Shown here piece by piece: positions 53,225-64,000 of a DNA stretch of 64,000 nucleotides (position 1 is the stretch's first letter; every line of letters starts with the position of its first letter). This stretch comes from Yponomeuta sedellus (taxonomy: Eukaryota; Arthropoda; Insecta; Lepidoptera; Yponomeutidae): contig OW203730.1 in the NCBI GenBank assembly GCA_934045075.1, positions 8,336,192-8,400,191 of the forward strand, read 5' to 3'. The position numbers and the translations under genes are program-made. The notes below the pieces were generated by a model. It saw only the letters and a program-made list of their open reading frames with translations, was not told where the DNA came from and made no database searches.

Positions 53225-54420
53225 CAATCCGGTATACTCACTGATCTAACATAATACGTTTTCTCGGAAATGGCACGAGTTGGACGAAAATGATGTATGA
53301 CAAAGTTGTAGGGAATGTACGATATACGGCCATCCTATGGAGCCGATTTTTGAATTTCGAACGCGGTCCACTACGCAAAGGTGCTAACTCTGTTGTTTAC
53401 TGGCCGATTTGGATGAAATTTTGATAGAATGGTGTTTTAGTGATCCGATTGAAAAAAAAAATTTTGGTTGTTCGAAATTCAAAATGGCGGCGGAGATATA
53501 GCCGACCGAAAAATCGACCTTTGCGCAAAAAAGTCGGCAGCCAACTGGGCATATGCTGGAGATATGCCGTAAGCGGCATCGCGTTGCCAAAGGACCCAGG
53601 TATATGAGAAAAATCTGACATCTTGGAATTTCAAGATGGCGGCCGAGATATTGATGATTGAAAATGACAAATTTTTGTATGGAGATTTAGTACTAAAATT
53701 GACTTTTCAATAGAGAAATGAGACAAACTTGCGAGGCTGGAGGCTGAGCTTCGCGAAGCGGGCACAAAAAGTTCTGCCGCGGCGAGGCCGAAGGCCGAGC
53801 TCCGTTTAGGCCGAGGCCGAAGGCCGAGACCATTCAAATTGCGGCGCAAAAGTACCAGCGCAAGAGCAAAAAGGGACAAACTTGCGAGGCCGCAGGCCGA
53901 GCTCCGCAGAGCGGGCATGAGAAACCCCGCCGCGGCGAGGCCGAAGGCCGAGCTCCGTCCAGGCCGAGGCTGAAGGCCGAGACCGTTCAGGTTACGGTGC
54001 ACAAGTACCAGCGCAAGAGCAAAAAGGGACAAACTTGCGAGGCCGCAGGCCGAGCTCCGCAGAGCGGGCATGAGAAATTCCGCCGCGGCGAGGCCGAAGG
54101 CCGAGCTCCGTCCAGGCCGAGGCCGAAGGCCGAGACCGTTCAGGTTACGGCGCACAAGTACCAGCGCAAGAGCAAAAAGAGAGAAACTCGCGAGGCCGGA
54201 GGCCGAGCTCCGCGGAGCGGGCACGAGGAACCCCGCCGCGGCGAGGCCGAAGGCCGAGCTCCGTCCAGGCCGAGGCCGAAGGCCGAGACCATACATGTTC
54301 CCATGCAACAATTCACTACAATAAGTATCTAGCGAGGCCCTAGGCCGAGCGCCGCGGAGAGCGCAGCTCGGAGCGGCTGGGGGTTGGCGCGCGTAAGCGC
54401 GCAGGGGGCTCGCCCCCTAG
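53225..54420 (+). mobile_element. Non-autonomous Helitron-like element with internal tandem repeat (candidate)
   Basis: The 3' end is 'gggggctcgccccctag' followed by T: a GC hairpin directly before CTAG, as in Helitrons. A second hairpin 'gcgcgcgtaagcgcgc' lies just before. The 5' part has repeated 'attcaaaatggcggcggaga' and 'tttcaagatggcggccgaga'. The 5' boundary is uncertain. Confidence 0.4.
53731..54342. repeat. Tandem repeat, 153-bp period, four units
   Basis: The unit start 'gcgaggccgcaggccgagct' (with variants) occurs at 53731, 53884, 54037 and 54190, exactly 153 bp apart, and a shorter one at 54332. 153 is a multiple of three, which keeps a 226-codon minus-strand frame open. Confidence 0.85.
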
Positions 54421-54594
54421 TATACATATATATAAAGAGTGAAAAGATACTAATACAAGCAAACCTTTATATTGTTTTATTTATTGGGCATGTTAAACAG
54501 GTAACCACCTTACTAAAATATAGTATATTTAAGTTTTAAGCTAGATGGACACCTAAAGTATACATACATGCACGTTAAAATACATATTATCATC

Positions 54595-54770
54595 ATCATC
54601 AATCCATTATGTCCCCACCGAGGGGCACGGATCTCTTCCCTGAGGAAGATATAGGCCATACTCCATTACGGGGGCCAATTCCGGATTGCTTGCGTTAGTA
54701 TGTTGCTTAACCTTCGTGATCGCTTAAGATCACTCAGGCAGCCGGGGCTAAGAGCGATTCGTTACAATAC
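54595..54770 (-). mobile_element. 5S-derived SINE, second subfamily, with 5S head
   Basis: The minus strand starts 'agccccggctgcctgagtga', then 'cttaagcgatcacgaaggtt' and AAGCAAC, close to 5S rRNA. The middle is deleted and the tail 'cataatggattgatgatg' is present. Confidence 0.72.
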
Positions 54771-54892
54771 ATATAAGACGAACTAAGTAACGTTGTCCTC
54801 AAATTTAGGAACAATAAATCCACGTGAAAAGCACCTACCAAATAGATTAGGTTATCTTTGTTTTTTTCTTAAATCGCAGTGATTTAAAATCA

Positions 54893-55171
54893 TAGTAATA
54901 TTATAAACGCGAAAGTTTGTCAAGTAATTATGGATGGATGTTTGTTACACTTTCACGCAAAAACTACTGAATGGATTTAAAACTTTACAATAATATAGCT
55001 TATACATCAGAATAACACATTGGCTACAAATTATAAAGATTCCGTGTCATATTTTTCAAATGCGACCCAAAAATTTGTTACCTAACAATAATGTTAGTTC
55101 TTTTGTACTCCACGCTAATACAAGCTACTCGAAATACAAATCCTGCGCAGACGAAGTCGCGGGCAGCATCT
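54893..55171 (+). mobile_element. Lep1-like non-autonomous Helitron-type element
   Basis: It starts near 'aatattataaacgcgaaagt' and ends 'gacgaagtcgcgggcagcat' and CTAG followed by T. This matches the character of a family widespread in Lepidoptera. Confidence 0.5.
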
Positions 55172-55209
55172 AGTAAATAAATATTTCACTAGTAAATAGT
55201 ATAATCATG

Positions 55210-55502
55210 TGGATACAGCGATATTATTCCGATGTAAAAACCTAACTGCAAAGTAGGTAGTCGGGGCTGTAACTGATGCAATCTACTTCAGCCAGATGTC
55301 GCTGCCTGTACGTAATACAGAGAATAGTGTAAAGAGGTTCGGAATTTCACTGATGCCGGTGAGTCGCCCATTGGCTCAGTTGGATAGAGCGCTGGCACGG
55401 ATAGCCAGAGGTCGCGGGTTCGAATCCCGGTATGGGTGGAATTTTTAGCCTCTAAATAGGTTTTTAAAATTGTCCTTAGCACGGGTTAGTGCATTAAAAA
55501 TA
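55210..55502 (+). mobile_element. tRNA-derived SINE, best cloverleaf copy
   Basis: In this copy the tRNA-like part (55365-55438) follows the 'gaagtaga' body in plus order and still folds as a cloverleaf. The acceptor is cgcccat/atgggtg, the anticodon stem ctggc/gccag around 'acggata', and the T arm cggg around ttcgaat. The tail is 'gtccttagcacgggttagtg'. It is flanked by A-rich DNA. Confidence 0.75.
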
Positions 55503-55925
55503 AAAATAGTATAAATATTTCACATTCCATTATCTTTAAAGCACCTTTAGAAGGGTCCTTATAAGAATCCAGCGACTGCCCTCCTGATTAAGCTACAGTA
55601 CGTCTAGAATGTCGTAAAGTTGACAGCCGCAATAAAATCAGGCCATCGGGCGGGGCGAAATTGAGTTTGCCCGTCTCGGGGCATAAAAATAGAAATATGC
55701 TTTTAATAAGTTAAGAGGTGAGTCTTATTGGATAAAGCTGTCTGGTTCGAAATTCAGGGACGCATTAGAAACATAGAATAAACGAGATTAACACTGTAGT
55801 ATTTTCTAAGGTTAACAAGAGCACTACACACAATAAAAACTGTATTTGCACGGATATTTATCCGATTAATTTTACATTTTACGATTTCCCGACTATTCAA
55901 GTATCACTCCCTAGGCACTTTTGCA
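55503..55925. other. No recognisable gene
   Basis: No feature is recognised. Confidence 0.4.
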
Positions 55926-56130
55926 AGTATTAATTTTAATTACTATTAATCAATATTGTTGACTGCATATATATAATAATTGGTTTGCATATTTTGGAAC
56001 GTAACTTCATAATTTTCTTTTGTAATTGTTGCCGAGGGTAGTAAACTATTAGTTAATGCTTTCAAAAAGATGCCTGTCACATAAGTCTTCCGGGACCACG
56101 GTACTTGCAAAAGTTCCGAAACGTAAAATT
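55926..56130 (+). mobile_element. Penelope-like element 3' non-coding fragment
   Basis: 'attggtttgcatattttgga', 'ttgccgagggtagtaaacta' and 'gggaccacggtacttgcaaa' match 10430-10590 in the Penelope palindrome, with divergence. This copy is older. Confidence 0.6.
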
Positions 56131-56428
56131 CATAATACTTAATGATAACCATAATTTGGAAATTTTACACACCTGCAGTAAGGGGTTGAGATTGTCTATT
56201 CTTGAACAGCTGGAAATTTCCAAATTATCTAGGGATAGGTTGTTTACAATGCTGAATGAACAGGTGGGCAGCTCCTCTATTTCCCCATTAATCGCTATAT
56301 TTGCGCAAAACAATAATAGCCCATAGGCGGTTGAAACGGTTTATCGGTCACCAGTTTAACGGTTACATTGCGTCATCGAGGGGAGGGGCGGCCTAGCCTA
56401 TAAATACGGAGCGTTTTTGCGGAGACGG

Positions 56429-56839
56429 CCGGCACCCGTCTTCGCTCACGCGTCCCCCTCAGCCCTGTACGGACTGCAGAGGGTACAGAACATTTTTATC
56501 CGTAGGGCACTGAACGCTCACTGGTGCGTCAGGAACGCAGACCTACATCGGGACATGGAAATTCCAACCATGCAGCAATTCATTAGGTCCCTCTCAGAGA
56601 CGTTCTTCAGCACTGCTGAAGAACATCCCAACCCCCTGATCCGCGAAGCAGCGGCTTACTCTCCGCCCACGACGGACCCACGTTACCTGGTGCGCAGGCC
56701 CAGGAACGTACTCGTTGATCCGCCCGATAAATTGTCGTCTGACCTGAACCACCTCTTAGAGGCTCGGTCCCAGTCAGACGCGGCCCCCTCCTCTGCCAGT
56801 GTCCCCCTTAGGGGGGGAGTGCCCCCAAAACTGCTATGA
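56429..56839 (+). pseudogene. Reverse transcriptase C-terminus of the jockey-like LINE
   Basis: This is the last ~137 codons of a jockey-type pol gene, after the catalytic core. All catalytic RT motifs are missing. Codons are GC-rich, unlike the AT-rich surroundings, which fits recent transposition. No frameshift is seen in the remaining part. Confidence 0.75.
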
Positions 56840-57131
56840 AAGAGCAGTGGCTCTTTCATAGCAGTTTTGTAATATAAACTCTTCTAAGCGGACGCTCCGC
56901 TAGGGAGCTCCGCTGTGCGCCCTCCTCGGCCTCGAGGGGGGTGGCTCCCGATGTGGGTTTAGGGGTCTTTAGGACCAAAACCAGTCCCAAGGTGGTGTTT
57001 AGTGGGTAGGCGCACTTCTTGTGAGTCCCACATTGGCAGCACGGCCGGGCCGTGCTGTTATGCATGAGCATTCACCACCTCCCTCCCCCGTGTCCTCTGG
57101 AGGGTGCCCTTTAAAGGGTTAAAAAAAAAAA
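56429..57131 (+). mobile_element. 5'-truncated jockey-like LINE with poly(A) and target duplication
   Basis: The frame (to 56839) encodes the RT gene's end: PVFAHASPSALYGLQRVQN, then IRRALNAHWCVRNADLHRD and RRPRNVLVDPPDKLSSDL, as in jockey-clade elements. A 3'-UTR with inverted 'ctgctatgaaagagc' hairpin follows, and an A-run ends at 57131. The 10-bp 'gcggagacgg' flanks both ends (56419-56428 and 57132-57141). Confidence 0.8.
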
Positions 57132-57304
57132 GCGGAGACGGTCACTTGCATTTGGGAGCCTGAGGATGCCTCGTGTTAGAGGCAAAACGCGTCGCGTGTT
57201 TTCTCATACAAGAATTGGTGTTGGTGTGTTCGTGTCTTGCTTCTGCTTGAAAAAGTGGGAGGGAGGGCGGTGCATTAACTAACCGCATTAAAAAATTAAA
57301 CGAA

Positions 57305-57375
57305 CAATAAAATTAAACGAACACGACCTCCTGATTGAGAAGCAGGCATTCTACCGCTCCGCTACCCCCGCTCAG
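57305..57375 (-). repeat. tRNA-like fragment
   Basis: The minus strand 'gggggtagcggagcggtaga' and 'tgcctgcttctcaatcagga' look like a D-arm and anticodon arm. The T arm is absent, so it is a SINE or tRNA scrap. Confidence 0.4.
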
Positions 57376-57392
57376 GCACTTTACTTTATAAC

Positions 57393-57458
57393 CTTGATTC
57401 CGAGACCTCAAGTTAAGTCAGACCCGTTCCTAACCTAAGTTGAGGTCTCGGAATCAAG
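57393..57458. repeat. Hairpin
   Basis: 'cttgattccgagacctcaa' pairs with 'ttgaggtctcggaatcaag'. Confidence 0.65.
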
Positions 57459-57790
57459 CTTGCACCACTTCTTATATAAATAAAATAAATAATCTAGTTT
57501 AATCTCACTACGTAAATTGTTTGGAATAATAGCATAATCATTCTTAAATACAAGTGTTGAATGCCGATATTTAAGCCACCTTCAAATAAATACCAGTGAA
57601 CATTCCGCTAGCAAGCTGCAAATACCAAATATAAATACCGACCAACCGAATCTCTCCGAAATTCAAGCTACTCCATTTACCCAAAAATTACAGAGATTCT
57701 CATAGTGAACGGTATTTATACATAAACAAACATAGTAGGCGGTTGAACAGCGAAAAGAATTTAATATCTACAGAAGAGAGATGGCATGAA

Positions 57791-58180
57791 ATAACTTTTA
57801 AAAAAAAATAAAACCGACTTCAAATGCGTGAACACAAAAAAAAACTAAAAATTAAAAAATAATTCCTAATATCTATTACCTAATACTATAATTTTCCTAA
57901 ACTATGTCAAAGTAATTAAAGTTAAACCAGCTAAATATCTTACAATAGTTATACTTATATACCTAGGTATATAAGTATAACTATTGTAAGATATTTGAAT
58001 ACCTAGGTATATAAGTATAACTATTGTAAGATATTTAGCTGGTTTAACTTTAATTACTTTGACATAGTTTAGGAAAATTATAGTATTAGGTAATAGATAT
58101 TAGGAATTATTTTTTAATTTTTAGTTTTTTTTTTGTGTTCACGCATTTGAAGTCGGTTTTATTTTTTTTTAAAAGTTAAT
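57791..58180. repeat. 390-bp palindrome (foldback MITE)
   Basis: Arms centre near 57985. 'cgacttcaaatgcgtgaaca' (57815) mirrors the 58136-58155 segment, through 'ttaaagttaaaccagctaaa'. The middle repeats 'cctaggtatataagtataac' twice. The last 70 bp of the right arm recur in tandem at 58181-58250. Confidence 0.8.
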
Positions 58181-58261
58181 TATTTTTTAGTTTTTTTTTG
58201 TGTTCACGCATTTGAAGTCGGTTTTATTTTTTTTAAAAAGTTAATTATTTTATTATTAAAT

Positions 58262-58420
58262 TTAAATGGGACCACCCTTGAGGTATTACCTATACGCCGA
58301 AAAAAGATTTGTTCAAATAGGTTCATAATTGGCGGAGTTATCGCGTAACAAACATAGAAACATACGGGTCGAATTGAGAACCTCCTCCTTTTTTTGAAGT
58401 CGGTTGATAAAAATGTTCTA
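58262..58420 (+). mobile_element. DNA-element terminal fragment
   Basis: 'ggaccacccttgaggtatta', 'aattggcggagttatcgcgt' and 'gaacctcctcctttttttga' followed by AGTCGGTTGAT are a pattern I associate with abundant lepidopteran repeats. The family is not named. Confidence 0.4.
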
Positions 58421-58634
58421 TCAAAAGGTCCAAGTGTATTTTGTTTATTTATTATTATTTACTTGAAAATCCAACAGCACAAGATATAATATAAAAATAT
58501 CTGCAATCAATTATCGTGACAATAAAGGCAAACAATTATTTTAGTTTTAAGTACCTATTACTATACAACATATTAGATTTTTAAGTCCATTTAAGGTCCA
58601 TTTTGCTAAGGCTTTCAAACTACTCAAAGTTTAT

Positions 58635-58895
58635 GGTGTATACAGCGATATCATTCCGATGTAAAACCTAACTGCAAAGAAGGTACTCGGGGCTGCAAGT
58701 GATGCAAATTACTTCAGCCAGATGTCGCTGCCTGTACGCAATACAGAGAGAATTGTAAAGAGATTCAAAATTTCACTGATGGCGGTGAGTCGCCCAATAT
58801 CTCAGTTGGAAGACCGCTGGCGCGGATAGCCAGAGGTCGCGGGTTCGAATTCCGGCATGGGTGAAATTTTTGGTCTCTAAATAGGTATTTAAGAT
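58635..58895 (+). mobile_element. tRNA-derived SINE (cloverleaf family)
   Basis: Same order as at 55210: 'tgatgcaaattacttcagcc', then a tRNA-like part with B box 'gcgggttcgaattccgg'. The tail is incomplete. Confidence 0.7.
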
Positions 58896-59367
58896 TTTAA
58901 ACAAGTTTGTGCGCGATTTGGCGGTTGAGTTAAATAAGAAATACTGTTTCCTACCCCAAAGTTTGTAGTAGTTTGTCTGGAACCTTCACGGCGCGAGGCC
59001 TACTCACATTTGTACTGGTTTTTCATCTCACATTCGATATTGGCTTACAATGTGTGATAAGGCGACAAAGACTGAGTTGATGGTCTGTAGTTATTAAAGG
59101 AGCTTACACGTGTTTGTCACAATTTGTTTCCACCTCATGAGATGGGCTCGGTTATAATAATATATATTTAGTTGCCAGTATTGTAATAACAAATCCCATA
59201 TTTACCTCCTACAGTGTGCTGGATATATCAGCTGAGAAACAAATGTCAATGACGCCTCAGGAACCGTTATGAAAGGATGAGGTCACTTTTAAATATGCAA
59301 ATAAGTGACGTGTAATTTGTACGACGGTTTTGATTGTACAAATATAAATATTAGCAAAGAGGAAGAT
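58896..59367. other. No recognisable gene
   Basis: No feature is recognised. Confidence 0.4.
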
Positions 59368-59515
59368 ATAAGAGCCCGGAACCGGCGTGCGTGCATGCAA
59401 CGACTTATGAACGTTGATGAAGCGAAAGTGATCTGTCAGGATCGTGGCAAGTGGTAGTCCCTGGTTTCTGCCTATCCCTCTGGGGTACAGGCGTGAGGTC
59501 ATGTATGTATGTATG
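59368..59515 (+). mobile_element. Retroelement 3' fragment with ATGT tail
   Basis: It has 'ccggaaccggcgtgcgtgca' through 'gtacaggcgtgaggtcatg', tail 'tatgtatgtatgt'. Same family as 6835-7072. Confidence 0.6.
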
Positions 59516-60049
59516 TGTAAATATAAATATAAAATTATTTAATTTCGTTATCCAATTGCCCACTAAACATTGAAGTATGTACTATAAAATATAAAGATAC
59601 CTCCATATAAATACGTTGACCTTAGCAATTTTTACGCCACAGCATTTCTTGCTTACTCTGCATATTGTGCTATACGTGCACACATAAAACAATTGCAAAT
59701 TTCTGCCTTCAAGGTGAAGCAGAATTTATTTTCAATAGACTCTGTCTAGACACTCTTCAGCAAAAACGTAGTCAAAAGATTACTACGATTTCAGGAATAT
59801 CACATTATTTTATTTGCGTTTCATTGTGCAGTAATCATTATAATGCGATATTATTTGTCTGAACAAAGTTAAAGAAAAACATCTATTTCCAAAAGTATTT
59901 TGTTCCTTGTGAAAGTTAAGGTTGACATCCAAAGCGTTTTTGTTTGCATCACTCCTCTGCTGGACACATGCCTTTCCAAGATACGATAATGAGCCCAATC
60001 TTTGGCTCTCCTCTTCCAGTTACTGCTCACCATTTTTGTTTTCACTTTC

Positions 60050-60115
60050 AATCAATCAATCGGCCCATATTCGTCCACTGCTGGACCTAGGCCTATCTCC
60101 CAAGACATGCCATCT
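60050..60115 (-). mobile_element. RTE-like C-terminal scrap
   Basis: 'cgtccactgctggacctagg' on plus encodes a GPAVDE-type end on minus, like other RTE tails in the window. Confidence 0.35.
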
Positions 60116-60369
60116 CCTCGTTTTCCTTTGTTTGATACCTCGTAATTCAATACCACAGTGCACAAAGCTGTGTCTACAAAAATACTACCAGCTATCTATG
60201 AGCCCTATTCGTATTTCGAAATTGATATTTGAACGCGGAAATAGTTTGCTACTTCTCCCTTTGAGTGCAACATAAGCCTCAGATTGCGAGGCTATCCGCG
60301 AAGAGAGGAACGATCTGCAAATATCTCTTGTTAGCGTTCAAAGCCAGGACTTATCATGTGACCTACAAC

Positions 60370-60640
60370 CTTTTAAACGACATTAAGCGAAAAGGCTTTC
60401 GACAGTGTCGAACACTGGGCTGTGTTCCACTCTCTCCATCGCTGTGACAAACGGTATGTGGACCTACTCCGAGAACTGTATAGAGCCGCCACAATGCAGG
60501 TGCGCATGCACTCGCTCACCGACGCCTTTGCAGCAAGGCGTCCGACAAGGTGACACTCTTTCACCCAAGCTCTTTACCAATGTCCTTGAAGACGTCGTAA
60601 AGACGATCGACTGGGGTGAAAGAGGCATTCACAAAGTTGA
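60370..60640 (+). pseudogene. RTE-like reverse transcriptase fragment, frameshifted
   Basis: Two frames together show RT motifs: KAFDSVEHWAVFHSLHRCDK in one, and VRQGDTLSPKLFTNVLEDVV in another. The latter matches the conserved 'RQGDxLSPxLF' block of RTE-type RTs. At least one frameshift separates them and the YxDD box is missing, so it is dead. Confidence 0.7.
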
Positions 60641-60885
60641 AGTGGAAATGGGCGGGACACCTGATGAGACGGGATGACGGAAGGTGGACAAGGGCAGTCA
60701 CGGAGTGGTGGCCAAGAACCGGTCGTCGTTCGGTGGGTAGACCACTTGCCCGTTGGAGGGATGACATTAAAAAAGCGGCCGGGGGTCAGTGGTCGAGATT
60801 GGCTAGGGACCGGGAGAGTTGGCGTGAAATGGAAGAGGCCTATACCCAGCAGTGGGCTTCATTCATGGGCTGGATAGATAGATAG
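60616..60885 (+). pseudogene. RTE-like LINE C-terminal fragment
   Basis: It encodes KWKWAGHLMRRDDGRWTRAV, then GRRSVGRPLARWRDDIKKAA and DRESWREMEEAYTQQW, the typical RTE tail. It directly follows the RT fragment, with the region between RT and tail deleted. A GATA-like tail ('gatagatagaaagatag') ends it at about 60895. Confidence 0.75.
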
Positions 60886-61074
60886 AAAGATAGATTAAGT
60901 TCGCCTTTATACAATTTTGTTTTAGGGCAGTAAAGAGTTTTTCAGTAATTCATTCATTAAAGGGAATAAGTAGAAAAATAATTAACCGGGTTAGTATTTT
61001 TCACATTGCTAACATTTTATCGATGCTTTGATAATTAAAATGGTTTTGCTCAAATAAAGTTGTATATATATTGC

Positions 61075-63311
<2,237 letters not shown>

Positions 63312-63676
63312 GAGAACACTTTATTGCACATAAAAATGGAAATTACACAGATATTTCTTAACCTAAGAGTACAAACGGCGGCCTTATCACTAAAAGTGAT
63401 CTCTGCCAGACAACCTTTGGATGGACTGGACTAATATATTGAAGAAGGAAGTAGATGTACAAATGTCAAAGTTTATTACAAAGGTATAAATGAATACATG
63501 CCTAAACAACCGTGTACATATAGTTATCAACAGATAAATACAAATAATTTACATAAAGACACAAAATAAAAAAAATATTTTATAATATACATAAACACTT
63601 AAGACAATATACATATTGAAAAGACATAACAAAAAACACAAACAACAACAGATCAATATTACGGATTACTTCAGTG
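63312..63676 (-). mobile_element. LINE 3'-UTR
   Basis: 'gagaacactttattgcacat', 'acacagatatttcttaacct', 'ggcggccttatcactaaaag' and 'ccagacaacctttggatgga' are the reverse complement of the 27535-27689 end. It continues into the coding part below. Confidence 0.75.
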
Positions 63677-64000
63677 TTACAGTGTACTAGCGTGATAGAA
63701 CTCCTTTACCATAGCCTTGAAAATGGGAAGGGATTTGGCTTTCCGCACGTCCACTGGTAAGGCATTCCATAGTCGGACTGCCTGCACAGTGAAGGAACAG
63801 CTATAGAAAGTGGTGTGATGGGAAGGGATTTTCAGGAGTAGGTTTTGGGAAGAGCGAAGAGAAAGGATATGAGAGGAGTGCAGAAACTCAAAGCGCTCTT
63901 TTAGATAGGAAGGAGTAGCAGGATTAAACAGTACGCAATATAGAAGAGAAAGTATATGCGTATTCCGGCGGAGACGGATTGGGAGCCACTTGAGCTGTGA
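63677..64000 (-). CDS. LINE reverse transcriptase C-terminus, runs off the window
   Basis: The open frame starts at the window edge without a start codon and ends in TAA at 63679-63677. It encodes LKWLPIRLRRNTHILSLLYC, then RSSQNLLLKIPSHHTTFYSC and FTVQAVRLWNALPVDVRK. This is the typical C-terminal region of CR1/jockey-superfamily LINE proteins ('RSSxNLLxIPxHRT..YxxSFTVQAVRLWNxLP'). 107 residues are visible, with no stop or frameshift, so this may be a fairly young copy. Together with its 3'-UTR it identifies the parent of the TATC-tailed fragments elsewhere in the window. Confidence 0.75.
   Translation of the reverse strand, partial: SQLKWLPIRLRRNTHILSLLYCVLFNPATPSYLKERFEFLHSSHILSLRSSQNLLLKIPSHHTTFYSCSFTVQAVRLWNALPVDVRKAKSLPIFKAMVKEFYHASTL

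Larger units (their letters stand above)
56330..57250 (+). mobile_element. Unidentified element with TATA box, split by a jockey-like LINE
   Basis: Before the LINE there is a GC-rich lead and 'cctataaatacggagcg', a promoter-like TATA box. After it 'gaggatgcctcgtgttagag' and GCAAAACGCGTCG resemble ends of Penelope-like or similar elements. Confidence 0.35.

Noticed and set aside
53631..54311. 226-codon minus-strand frame with 51-residue repeats
   Set aside because: It is explained by the 153-bp GC-rich tandem repeat, whose period is a multiple of three. No start context or homology.
57150..57200. Hammerhead ribozyme at 'ctgaggatgcctcgtgttag'
   Set aside because: A CUGANGA-like start and a stem II are present, but the required GAAA is not clearly there and stems I/III could not be drawn. 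Penelope-type elements can carry such ribozymes, so a covariance search is the proper test.

Overview
The window reads as nuclear DNA of a lepidopteran-type insect. It is AT-rich and packed with insect transposon debris: tRNA- and 5S-rRNA-derived SINEs, LINE 3' ends, Penelope-like elements, Helitron-like ends, hairpin MITEs and microsatellites. I found no convincing host protein-coding gene. The taxonomic call is an inference from repeat character (for example the motif 'gaagtcggtt' and Lep1-like ends), not from a marker gene.

The centrepiece is one complete Polinton/Maverick, a virus-like, protein-primed self-replicating DNA transposon of about 16.4 kb (27696-44104). It has 137-bp terminal inverted repeats starting AG and ending CT, and is flanked by a perfect 6-bp target duplication TATATC. 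The left, plus-strand cluster holds a packaging ATPase (one in-frame stop), a conserved uncharacterised protein, a small coiled-coil protein, an integrase with chromodomain, a phospholipase A2-like protein, an adenain-like protease, a minor capsid protein, a 48-residue basic protein, a major capsid protein and a 162-residue conserved protein. The minus-strand cluster holds a small spliced gene, the 1168-residue protein-primed DNA polymerase B and a second spliced gene. Together they give replication (PolB), integration, capsid building, maturation, packaging and possibly membrane penetration. Two expression signals stand out: four ATGA stop/start overlaps, and a canonical A_AAA_AAC slippery heptamer directly before the stop of the PLA2 gene, at the junction to a protease frame that lacks an early ATG.

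Left of the Polinton (1-27689) are at least ten 5S-derived SINE copies or fragments, several tRNA-SINE families, MITEs, LINE 3' ends, and a 2.1-kb almost perfect palindrome of two inverted, 5'-truncated Penelope-like elements (8505-10640) with GIY-YIG endonuclease ends. Right of it (44105-64000) are a SINE split by a LINE with target duplication, a 1.8-kb element with roughly 480-bp inverted repeats, a 153-bp tandem repeat ending in a Helitron-like terminus, a jockey-like LINE end, RTE-like fragments, and a 2.0-kb uninterrupted tetranucleotide array (GATA)4(GACA)108(GACG)135(GACA)252(GATA)4 lying between two LINE 3' tails. The window ends inside a minus-strand LINE reverse transcriptase gene.
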